Assembly (NCBI GenBank): GCA_030149625.1
Contig: JASLHP010000002.1
Location: 1-5,922 of the forward strand
Direction: 5' to 3'
Length of the DNA: 5,922 nt
Source: Solirubrobacteraceae bacterium
GTDB lineage: Bacteria > Actinomycetota > Thermoleophilia > Solirubrobacterales > Solirubrobacteraceae
Under the pieces are notes generated by a model. The model saw only the letters and a program-made list of their open reading frames with translations. It had not been told where the DNA came from and ran no database searches. The translations under genes were made by a program, and so were the position numbers. Positions 1 to 5,519 of this stretch are shown in pieces (position 1 is the first letter of the stretch; every line of letters begins with the position of its first letter).

Positions 1-502
1 CGGCCTGCGCACCCCAGTCGTCCATCGGGATCGACACGAACGCCGGACCCTGCGGCGGCAGCGACGCGTGGTGGATCGCCTGCGCGAGCGCGAACGGAAC
101 GTCGGCCGCGCGCGGCGGCTCGACGCTGAACTTCACATATGGCTTGGGCACCTCGACCGCGTCGCGGTTGGTCAAATTGGCCTGCAGCGTCATCAGCGAA
201 CGCACCTGCTGGCCCGCCGTCACGAGCAGCGGCGCCTTGTTCGCGCGCGCGTTGAAGATCGCGCCGACGCCGTTGCCGAGGCCCGGCGCCGTGTGCAGGT
301 TCACGTGCGCGACGTTGCCGCTCGCCTGCGCGAAGCCGTCCGCCATGCCCACCGCCACCGCCTCCTGCAGGCCGAGCACGTAGCGGAAATCGTCCGGGTA
401 GGAGGCGAGCATCGGCAGCTCCGTCGAGCCCGGGTTGCCGAAGATCGTCGTCATGCCGCGCGCGCGCAACAGCTCGAACGCGGCATCGCGCACGCTCGTC
501 AT
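1..502 (-). CDS. mdlC: Benzoylformate decarboxylase-like ThDP enzyme, N-terminal part (cut by window edge)
   Basis: Reading leftward from the ATG at 502, 167 codons are open to the window edge, so only the N-terminal ThDP-binding (PYR) domain is visible; a full family member has about 530 residues. The protein opens MTSVRDAAFELLRARG and continues FGNPGSTELPML. By recalled comparison with Pseudomonas putida MdlC, it aligns without gaps through the known active-site positions: Ser26 (in NPGS), the cofactor-activating Glu47 (in LQEA) and His70 (in NLH). The family decarboxylates benzoylformate and related 2-oxo acids to aldehydes in the cytoplasm using ThDP and Mg2+. The second catalytic His (281 in MdlC) and the GDG...N cofactor motif lie off the window. 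A GAGG lies 9 nt upstream of the ATG. The gene follows the lipoprotein gene by 61 nt on the same strand, with no terminator seen between them. No other mandelate-pathway gene is visible, so the true substrate is open; another 2-oxo-acid decarboxylase of the same family is the alternative. Confidence 0.88.
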   Translation of the reverse strand, partial: MTSVRDAAFELLRARGMTTIFGNPGSTELPMLASYPDDFRYVLGLQEAVAVGMADGFAQASGNVAHVNLHTAPGLGNGVGAIFNARANKAPLLVTAGQQVRSLMTLQANLTNRDAVEVPKPYVKFSVEPPRAADVPFALAQAIHHASLPPQGPAFVSIPMDDWGAQA

Positions 503-563
503 TGTGCGCCGCCTCGCCGAATCACGCGGGGCAGTCTACAGGCCGGCGTGTGGGCGCTTCGCG

Positions 564-1274
564 CTATTTCGTGTTCGGTGCGTGCTTCGGCTTCGCCGGC
601 AGCCGCTTCGGCTTGACCGCCGGCAACCGCTTCGGCTTGACCGCCGGCGCACGGTCGGGGCTGACCGCCGGCGCCGGCTTCGTCGTGGGCGCCTCGGGCG
701 GCCGCTGCCTGGGTGGCTTGTACTGCCTGCAGTCCACGACGACATAAGCGGGACGGCAGTCGGTGTTTGCCGTCCACTTCTTCCTGAACGCCTTGACGAA
801 TGCGGCAAACGCCTTTTGCCGCGCAGCCTCGGTCTTGCCGTGCAGTGCGCGCTGTTCGAGTTTCTGCTCGAGCATGTGCACCTTGAGGTCGAGCAGTACG
901 TCGGAGACGGTCTCGCCGGAGCTCCGTAGATAGGCCTTGAACTTCGCCGGTTCGGGAAACGCGGCGAGCTTCTCTCTCACGAGCTGCCGCTTGACTTCGG
1001 CGTCGCTCAACCTGACACCCCGAAGCGAGCTTTCGCCGATCATCCAGTCGGCGGTGATCAGAAACCCGAGCACTTCCGCCTTCGCTGCCTCGTACCTCGC
1101 ACCAGGCCTGCTCGGGGCCTTCGCGATCCTCATCCAGTGATCGAACGTGGCCTTCGTGATCGCGCTGCCGTCAACCTGCACGACGGCGTCGCCGGGAATG
1201 CCGCCACATGCGCCGAGACCGACGGCGGCGAGGACGCTCGCACAGAGCGCCAGGGTATGACGCAGCAGCTTCAC
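564..1274 (-). CDS. SurA-N-like lipoprotein with repetitive basic Pro/Lys tail
   Basis: A 236-residue product from the GTG at 1274. The frame stays open upstream to 1367, but the signal peptide begins right at this GTG. Residues 2-22 form a lipoprotein signal (KLLRH, then a hydrophobic stretch) ending in lipobox LGAC with Cys23, so the protein should be lipid-anchored outside the cytoplasmic membrane. Residues 30-170 resemble the N-terminal chaperone domain of SurA/PrsA-type foldases: VVQVDGSAITKATFDHWM, a helix with ADWMIGE, LSDAEVKRQLV, and an F..YL..SGET segment. No parvulin prolyl-isomerase domain follows. Cys173 and Cys182 (TDC...VDC) are nine residues apart and could form a disulfide. 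From about 186 to the end the chain is Pro/Lys/Arg-rich with repeated AVKPKRLP. A role in folding or holding exported proteins is inferred from the domain; isomerase activity is not supported. It is divergent from the transpeptidase gene and lies upstream of the decarboxylase gene. AGGTGG is only 1-2 nt from the GTG, so the exact start is uncertain. Confidence 0.82.
   Translation of the reverse strand: MKLLRHTLALCASVLAAVGLGACGGIPGDAVVQVDGSAITKATFDHWMRIAKAPSRPGARYEAAKAEVLGFLITADWMIGESSLRGVRLSDAEVKRQLVREKLAAFPEPAKFKAYLRSSGETVSDVLLDLKVHMLEQKLEQRALHGKTEAARQKAFAAFVKAFRKKWTANTDCRPAYVVVDCRQYKPPRQRPPEAPTTKPAPAVSPDRAPAVKPKRLPAVKPKRLPAKPKHAPNTK
603..674 (-). repeat. Three tandem 24-nt units coding the lipoprotein tail
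   Basis: Three adjacent 24-nt units (603-626, 627-650, 651-674) lie inside the lipoprotein gene. The first two differ only in their last two bases; the third has diverged more in its first half. Part of a further unit is visible at about 582-602. Each unit codes eight residues of the pattern AVKPKRLP, giving a basic proline-rich extracytoplasmic tail. The unit length keeps the reading frame, so copy number could change without breaking the gene. Confidence 0.85.
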
Positions 1275-1304
1275 ACCACCTACATGTCCGTACGCTCGAG
1301 GTTC

Positions 1305-1310
1305 ATTACA
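1305..1310 (-). promoter_or_regulatory. Candidate -10 box for the lipoprotein gene
   Basis: On the minus strand this reads TGTAAT, five of six matches to TATAAT. It lies about 30 nt upstream of the GTG at 1274, which would leave a short leader of roughly 24 nt containing AGGTGG. No convincing -35 hexamer is seen 16-18 nt further upstream, where a GC-rich palindrome sits instead. It is one of the few AT-containing spots in the intergenic region, but the call is tentative. Confidence 0.3.
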
Positions 1311-1320
1311 CGTGAGGCGA

Positions 1321-1334
1321 GCCGAGCGCTCGGC
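1321..1334. promoter_or_regulatory. 14-bp perfect palindrome in the divergent intergenic region
   Basis: GCCGAGCGCTCGGC is identical to its own reverse complement. It lies in the 124-nt region between the divergent lipoprotein and transpeptidase genes, just upstream of the candidate minus-strand -10 box and roughly where its -35 element would be. That position would suit an operator for a dimeric repressor. In such GC-rich sequence a palindrome of this size can also arise by chance, and no regulator family is recognised from it. Confidence 0.3.
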
Positions 1335-1387
1335 GCGCGCTGAGCGATACCGCGAATCAGCCGGCACGAATACTTCCGCGGCGTCCT

Positions 1388-1392
1388 AGGAT
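1388..1392 (+). promoter_or_regulatory. RBS of the L,D-transpeptidase gene
   Basis: AGGAT lies 6-7 nt upstream of the ATG at 1399. It supports this start for the transpeptidase, which is also the start that places a membrane anchor near the N-terminus. Confidence 0.6.
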
Positions 1393-1398
1393 CTACGC

Positions 1399-3030
1399 AT
1401 GGCAAGCGCGCTGGCACACCGCGAGGAGGCGCACGCCGGGTCTCCTCGGAAGCGTGCACTGCTAGGCGTTGGCATCTTCCTCGCCGTCGCGATCGTCGCC
1501 TTGGCGGTCGCCGTGCTGACGCTCTCGGGCGTGACGCTGGCGAGCGATCCGAGCGCGCTCGCGCACGTGTCGGTGCAGCCGTTCGGCGGCACGATCGAGC
1601 ACGTACAGGCGTTCGGGCCGAGCGGCCACCGCCTGACGCTCGCGATCCATGACGGACGTTTGACGCCGCTGGAGCGGCTGACGCCGGGCGAGCAGGTCTC
1701 CGTGGACGTCGTCGTGCGCCGACCCGGATGGCTCGGGTGGGCGCTCGGCGGCCAGCGCAGCGAGCGCCTGACGCTGAGCGCGCCGGTCGCGCAGATACGC
1801 GAACGTTGGCTGACCGTCACACGCGGCGCGGCGGTGCGTGTCAGCTTCGACCAACCGGTGAGCGCCGTCGCTTACGGGAGCCCCGGGCACCTCGTCAAGC
1901 ACATCCTCGAAGAGCCCGCGAGCTCGTTCTCGCTCGGCGCACGCGCAGCGACTGGCTCGATCGCGATCGCCGTCGCGCCGCGCTCGTGGGAGAAGCCCGG
2001 CCCGCCCGCACTCGTGAGCTGGTTCCCGCCGTCGCGAGTCCCGGTGATGGTCAGCGTGCCCGCGGCCAACACGAGCATCTCCCCGGCTACGCCGATCGCG
2101 CTGACGTTCTCGAAGCCGGTCAGCGAAGTGCTCGGCTCAAGTCGCCCACGACTGTCGCCGCACACGCCCGGGAGCTGGCGCGAAACGAGCCCTCACACGC
2201 TCGTGTTCACGCCCGCCGGGCTGGGAGCGGCGCTCGACTCGCCGCTGCGCGTCCAGCTTCCGCGTGCGGTCGCGGTGACGACGGGCGGGAGCTTTCTGCA
2301 CAGCACCAGCCAGATCGAATGGACGGTGCCGCCCGGCTCGACGCTGCGGCTGCAGCAACTGCTGGCCGAAGCCGGCTACCTGCCGGTCGACTGGCAGCCC
2401 GCCGGCGCTGCCGTCGCACGCACGCCGAGCGCCGAGGCGCAAGCCGCGGTCGACGCGCCGAGCGGCAGCTTCAGCTGGCGCTACCCGAACACGCCGCATC
2501 AGCTGCAGGCGATGTGGTCCCCCGGACAATGGAGCGTGATCGTCAAGGGCGCGGTGATGAAGTTCGAGAACGAAAACGGGCTGACCGTAGACGGGCTCGC
2601 TGGACCGACGGTGTGGCACAAGCTGCTGAGCGACGCGCTCGCCGGCAAGCGTCTGACCGGCGGCTACAGCTACGTGTACGTGCACCGTGAAGTGCCCGAG
2701 ACCGCGACGCTGTGGCATGACGGCAGCACGATCATCAGCTCGCCCGCCAATACGGGGATCTCAGGGGCCGAAACCGAACTCGGCACCTTCGCCGTGTTCG
2801 AGCACCTGCCCGAAACGACGATGAGCGGCACGAACCCCGACGGCTCGCACTATGAAGACGCCGGGATCAAATGGGTCAGCTACTTCAACGGCGGCGACGC
2901 GCTGCACACCTTCGATCGCTCGTCGTTCGGAACGCCGCAGAGCCTCGGCTGCGTCGAGCTGCCGCTCGCGGCGGCGGCCGAGATCTGGCCATACACGCCG
3001 ATCGGCACGCTGGTCACGATCGAAACCTGA
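1399..3030 (+). CDS. Membrane-anchored L,D-transpeptidase (YkuD family) with interrupted peptidoglycan-binding domain
   Basis: A 543-residue protein. Residues 1-19 are a short, basic, presumably cytoplasmic tail; 20-44 form one membrane helix (LLGVGIFLAVAIVALAVAVL); the rest should be outside. Residues 50-215 are beta-rich with no clear family. About 222-310 resemble a bacterial Ig-like domain (SPATPIALTFSKPVSEV ... TLVFTPAG). Peptidoglycan-binding-like segments occur at 316-332 (LRLQQLLAEAGYLPVDW) and 383-411 (AVMKFENENGLTVDGLAGPTVW), separated by about 50 residues. The YkuD catalytic domain covers about 422-543, with His503 and catalytic Cys518 in HTFDRSSFGTPQSLGCVEL. The family forms 3-3 crosslinks between peptidoglycan stems or attaches proteins to them through a Cys acyl-enzyme. 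Compared with the common SHGCxR motif, this one has Leu before Gly-Cys and Glu instead of Arg, with the spacing kept. The stop lies one base from the stop of the convergent acetyltransferase gene. Catalytic family is sure; physiological partner is not. Confidence 0.93.
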   Translation: MASALAHREEAHAGSPRKRALLGVGIFLAVAIVALAVAVLTLSGVTLASDPSALAHVSVQPFGGTIEHVQAFGPSGHRLTLAIHDGRLTPLERLTPGEQVSVDVVVRRPGWLGWALGGQRSERLTLSAPVAQIRERWLTVTRGAAVRVSFDQPVSAVAYGSPGHLVKHILEEPASSFSLGARAATGSIAIAVAPRSWEKPGPPALVSWFPPSRVPVMVSVPAANTSISPATPIALTFSKPVSEVLGSSRPRLSPHTPGSWRETSPHTLVFTPAGLGAALDSPLRVQLPRAVAVTTGGSFLHSTSQIEWTVPPGSTLRLQQLLAEAGYLPVDWQPAGAAVARTPSAEAQAAVDAPSGSFSWRYPNTPHQLQAMWSPGQWSVIVKGAVMKFENENGLTVDGLAGPTVWHKLLSDALAGKRLTGGYSYVYVHREVPETATLWHDGSTIISSPANTGISGAETELGTFAVFEHLPETTMSGTNPDGSHYEDAGIKWVSYFNGGDALHTFDRSSFGTPQSLGCVELPLAAAAEIWPYTPIGTLVTIET

Positions 3031-3031
3031 G

Positions 3032-3139
3032 TCACTCGCCGGTCAGCGGCTGCTCGCCAGCCAGCGGCTGCTCGCCAGCCAGCAGCTGCTCGCCAGCCAG
3101 CAGCTGCTCGCCAGCCAGCAGCTGCTCGCCAGCCAGCAG
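3032..3139 (-). repeat. 18-nt minisatellite coding the C-terminus of the acetyltransferase
   Basis: Five full 18-nt units (plus-strand form ctgctcgccagccagcag) run from 3050 to 3139, preceded by a diverged sixth unit at 3032-3049 that holds the stop codon. Units at 3068-3085, 3086-3103, 3104-3121 and 3122-3139 are identical; the one at 3050-3067 differs by one base. On the minus strand each codes LLAGEQ, with PLAGEQ and PLTGE at the end. Near-perfect identity points to recent expansion by slippage or unequal exchange. Confidence 0.95.
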
Positions 3140-3637
3140 CTCCATCAGCAGCGAGTCGTGCCAGCCGCCGCCATCGGCGTCGCGCTCGGCTCGACGCATG
3201 ACCCCGACCGGCGTGAAGCCAACCTTCTCGTACGTGCGCACGGCCGCCGCGTTCGCGGCGGCCGGGTCGATCGTGATGCGGTGGTGCCCGCGCTCGCCGA
3301 TCAGCAGCCGCACGACCAACCTCACCGCCTGCGTGCCGACGCCGCGACCGTGCAGCGCGGGATCCACGAACAGGTCGATGCCGGCGTGCCGATACTTGGG
3401 CTCGAGCTCCTCCCAATACTGGATCAGGCCCACGAGCGCGCCGTCGAGCTCGATCGCAAAGCGAGTCGACTCCGGCTCATCCCAAGGGAAGCCCTCCGCG
3501 GGAGCGTCCCACCAGCGCATCACCTCGGGGGTCCCGTGGATGCGCACGAGCTCCGGCTCATCGCCGTTCGCGAGCGGGCGCAGAGTGACGCTGCCCGGCC
3601 CGTGACCTCGATCTCGATCTCGATCTCGTGCCGTCAT
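3032..3637 (-). CDS. GNAT acetyltransferase, AAC(6')-like
   Basis: A 201-residue acetyl-CoA-dependent N-acetyltransferase. The GNAT core runs from about 16 (VTLRPL) to 168. Features seen: RWWDAP (41-46), IQYWEE (72-77), and the acetyl-CoA loop with beta4, YRHAGIDLFVDPALHGRGVGTQAV (82-105), in which HGRGVG is the pyrophosphate-binding Q/RxxGxG/A motif. Then come HHRITIDPAAANAAAVRTYEKVGF (118-141) and WHDSLLMELL (159-168). The order DP..N..A...YEK.GF and the GID...G.G.G block match the aminoglycoside 6'-N-acetyltransferase subgroup, but many relatives act on other amines, so resistance is not shown. Residues 4-10 are an Arg-Asp repeat, and 167-201 are six LLAGEQ-type repeats outside the usual fold. 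The ATG at 3637 lies 4 nt after the ABC-F stop with no close Shine-Dalgarno (GGAGG is about 18 nt upstream), so translation is probably coupled to the ABC-F gene. Confidence 0.87.
   Translation of the reverse strand: MTARDRDRDRGHGPGSVTLRPLANGDEPELVRIHGTPEVMRWWDAPAEGFPWDEPESTRFAIELDGALVGLIQYWEELEPKYRHAGIDLFVDPALHGRGVGTQAVRLVVRLLIGERGHHRITIDPAAANAAAVRTYEKVGFTPVGVMRRAERDADGGGWHDSLLMELLAGEQLLAGEQLLAGEQLLAGEQPLAGEQPLTGE
3081..3126. terminator. Possible bidirectional hairpin from repeat junctions
   Basis: The 10-bp palindrome AGCAGCTGCT occurs at 3081-3090, 3099-3108 and 3117-3126, once at each junction between identical 18-nt units. Any two neighbours can pair as a 10-bp stem with an 8-nt loop on either strand. 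This lies just past the transpeptidase stop, where a terminator would be expected, and inside the end of the acetyltransferase gene. There is no T-run on either side, so classical intrinsic termination is not supported. Confidence 0.2.
3607..3628 (-). repeat. Hexanucleotide repeat coding the N-terminal Arg-Asp run of the acetyltransferase
   Basis: ctcgat is repeated 3.7 times (plus-strand form). On the minus strand it codes RDRDRDR at residues 4-10, before the conserved GNAT core. Copy-number changes would stay in frame and add or remove Arg-Asp pairs. Confidence 0.85.
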
Positions 3638-3641
3638 CGCA

Positions 3642-5450
3642 TCAGCGCTCGAGCGCCTCCGACAGCTCGAGCCAAGCCGTCTCGAGCGTGGCGCGCTCGG
3701 CCGTCAGCGCGTCCAGCTGCGCCTGCTGCTCGAGCAGTCGCGCGTGATCGCTCGCGCTCGCGCCCATCTCCACCCGCAGTGCCGCCTCGCGCTCGGCGAT
3801 CCGTTCGATCGCCTGTTCGATGCGCACCAGCTCGCGTTGCGCGCGCTGGAGCTCTTTGCGCGTCGCCCGCGCCTGCGCTCCGGGCGCGGGCGCGTCGCGC
3901 TTCGGCCGCGGCGCGTCTGGCCGCGAGCTGTTCTCGCCGCGCTGTTCGAGGTACTGCGCGATCCCACCCGGCATGTGCGCGATCCCACCCGTATCGGTGA
4001 GCGCGTAGACGTCGTCGCAGACCCGCTCGACGAAGTAGCGGTCGTGGCTGACCACGACGAGCGTCCCGGGCCAGCCATCCAGCAGATCCTCGAGCGCGGT
4101 CAGCGTGTCGATGTCGAGGTCGTTCGTCGGCTCGTCCAGCAGCAGCACGTTCGGTCCGGCCATCAGCAGACGCATCAGCGCAAGGCGGCGGCGCTCGCCG
4201 CCGGAGAGATCGCGAACCAGCGTGCGCGCCTTCTCGCCGCGAAAGCCGAAGCGATCGCACAGCAGCGCCGCGCTGATCTCCTGCCCATCGCTGAGCGTCG
4301 CGTGGCCGCGCACCTCTTCGAGCGCCTCGAGCGCGCGCAGATGCGCGGCGAGACCGCGGGTGTCCTGTGAGAGATGCGCGAGGCGCACCGTCGCGCCGCG
4401 CTCGACCGTGCCGGCGCTCGGCTCGAGCTCGCCCGCGAGCAGCCTCACGAGCGAAGTCTTGCCGGAGCCGTTGACGCCGACGAGCGCCACCCGCTCGCCC
4501 GGCCCGAGGCGCCACGTCAATCCACTCAGCACCTCGCGCGCGCCCAGCGTCAGCGAGACCTCGACGGCATCCACGACCTTGTCGCCGAGGCGCGCCGTCG
4601 CGAAGCGCAGCAGCTCGGCGCCGTCGCGCGCCGGCGGCTCCTCGGCGATCAGCGCATTGGCCGCCTCGATCCGGAACTTCGGCTTGGACGTACGCGCCGG
4701 CGGGCCGCGTCGCAGCCACGCGAGCTCCTTGCGCACGAGCTGGCGACGGCGGTCGTCGCGTGCACCCGCCTGGCGGTCGCGCTCGGCGCGAGCCAGCACG
4801 TATGCGGCGTATCCGCCCTCGTACTGGTGCACGACGCCATCCGCGACCTCCCACGTGTACATGCACACGGCATCCAGAAACCAACGATCGTGGGTGACGA
4901 CCAGCAAAGCGCCGCGGCGCGCTGCCAGATGCCTGGCGAGCCAGTCCACGGCTTCGACGTCGAGATGGTTCGTCGGCTCGTCGAGCGCCAACAGCTCCGG
5001 TGGATCGAGCAGCAGCCGCGCGAGCGCCACGCGCCGGCGCTCGCCTCCCGAGAGACCCGCGATCGGCGTGTCGATGCCCTGCGCGAACAGCTCCAGCCCG
5101 ACACCTCCCAGGAGACCGTCGAGCACGCCACGGAAAGCCGTGTCTCCAGCCCACTCGTGCTCGGCACGCTCGCCCACCAGCACCTGCCGGATCGTGCTTC
5201 CGGCGTCGAGCTCGTCGCGCTGGTCGAGCAGCGCCACCTCGACGTCGCCCGCGCGCGTGAGCGCGCCGGCGTCGACCGGCTCCACGCCGGCGATCAAGCG
5301 CAGCAGCGTCGACTTGCCGTCGCCGTTTCTGCCCACCACGCCGATGCGCTCACCCGCCGAGACACCCAGGGTGATCTCGCGCAGCACCGAGCGGCTCGCA
5401 TAGCCCTTCGCGACGTCCTTCAGGTTGAGCAGGTTTCGCGCGGCCGGCAT
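3642..5450 (-). CDS. ABC-F family ATPase, Uup/EttA type
   Basis: A 602-residue soluble protein with two ABC ATPase domains and no membrane segments. Domain 1: Walker A GRNGDGKST (40-48), signature LSGGERRR (133-140), Walker B with LDEPTNHLD (about 156-164), switch His187 in VTHDRWF. The interdomain linker is about 218-280 and rich in Arg/Lys (RKELAWLRRGPPARTSKPKFR). Domain 2: Walker A GVNGSGKTS (325-333), signature LSGGERRR (415-422), LDEPTNDLD (438-446), switch His469 in VSHDRYF. Residues 526-602 form a charged coiled coil with heptad character, as in the C-terminal domain of Uup. ABC-F proteins bind the ribosomal E site and act on stalled or antibiotic-bound ribosomes; Uup also binds nucleic acid. 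The linker does not look extended as in many resistance-type members, so a housekeeping translation role is favoured. The start at 5450 is chosen because the homologous N-terminus (NLLNLKDVAKGY) begins there and AGGA lies 10 nt upstream; the frame extends to a weak TTG at 5516. Confidence 0.93.
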   Translation of the reverse strand: MPAARNLLNLKDVAKGYASRSVLREITLGVSAGERIGVVGRNGDGKSTLLRLIAGVEPVDAGALTRAGDVEVALLDQRDELDAGSTIRQVLVGERAEHEWAGDTAFRGVLDGLLGGVGLELFAQGIDTPIAGLSGGERRRVALARLLLDPPELLALDEPTNHLDVEAVDWLARHLAARRGALLVVTHDRWFLDAVCMYTWEVADGVVHQYEGGYAAYVLARAERDRQAGARDDRRRQLVRKELAWLRRGPPARTSKPKFRIEAANALIAEEPPARDGAELLRFATARLGDKVVDAVEVSLTLGAREVLSGLTWRLGPGERVALVGVNGSGKTSLVRLLAGELEPSAGTVERGATVRLAHLSQDTRGLAAHLRALEALEEVRGHATLSDGQEISAALLCDRFGFRGEKARTLVRDLSGGERRRLALMRLLMAGPNVLLLDEPTNDLDIDTLTALEDLLDGWPGTLVVVSHDRYFVERVCDDVYALTDTGGIAHMPGGIAQYLEQRGENSSRPDAPRPKRDAPAPGAQARATRKELQRAQRELVRIEQAIERIAEREAALRVEMGASASDHARLLEQQAQLDALTAERATLETAWLELSEALER

Positions 5451-5460
5451 CGCGCGGTCA

Positions 5461-5464
5461 TCCT
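5461..5464 (-). promoter_or_regulatory. RBS of the ABC-F gene
   Basis: AGGA on the minus strand lies 10 nt before the ATG at 5450. It supports that start over the in-frame TTG at 5516, which has no comparable site and lies almost against the stop of the upstream gene. Confidence 0.5.
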
Positions 5465-5519
5465 GGCGGATCGCGGCGGCAATCGCGAGCCGTGCCTCCA
5501 CCGCTCCCGCTCGCAACCG

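Noticed and set aside
68..616. 182-codon plus-strand frame at the left end
   Set aside because: Antisense shadow of the benzoylformate-decarboxylase-like gene, Arg/His-rich with no family features.
1309..1314. CACGTG motif as a regulatory box
   Set aside because: A six-base palindrome is too short to support a call, and no bacterial regulator is implied by it here.
1728..2690. 320-codon plus-strand frame within the transpeptidase gene
   Set aside because: Arg/Ala-rich off-frame product with no domain; the transpeptidase frame has a membrane helix and catalytic motif.
3032..3139. CRISPR array
   Set aside because: The 18-nt units are directly adjacent with no spacers and are translated in frame as LLAGEQ, so this is a coding minisatellite.
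2852..4000. 382-codon plus-strand frame running through the 18-nt array
   Set aside because: It is long only because the repeat contains no stop in that frame and the flanks are GC-rich. It spans the ends of two real genes and has no domain.
3634..5154. 506-codon minus-strand frame overlapping the ABC-F gene
   Set aside because: It is an off-frame shadow, very rich in Arg, Ala and Gly, with no motifs; the other frame carries both ABC ATPase domains.
5514..5516. TTG at 5516 as start of the ABC-F protein
   Set aside because: The extra 22 residues do not resemble ABC-F N-termini and no RBS is present; the ATG at 5450 has AGGA upstream and begins the conserved sequence.
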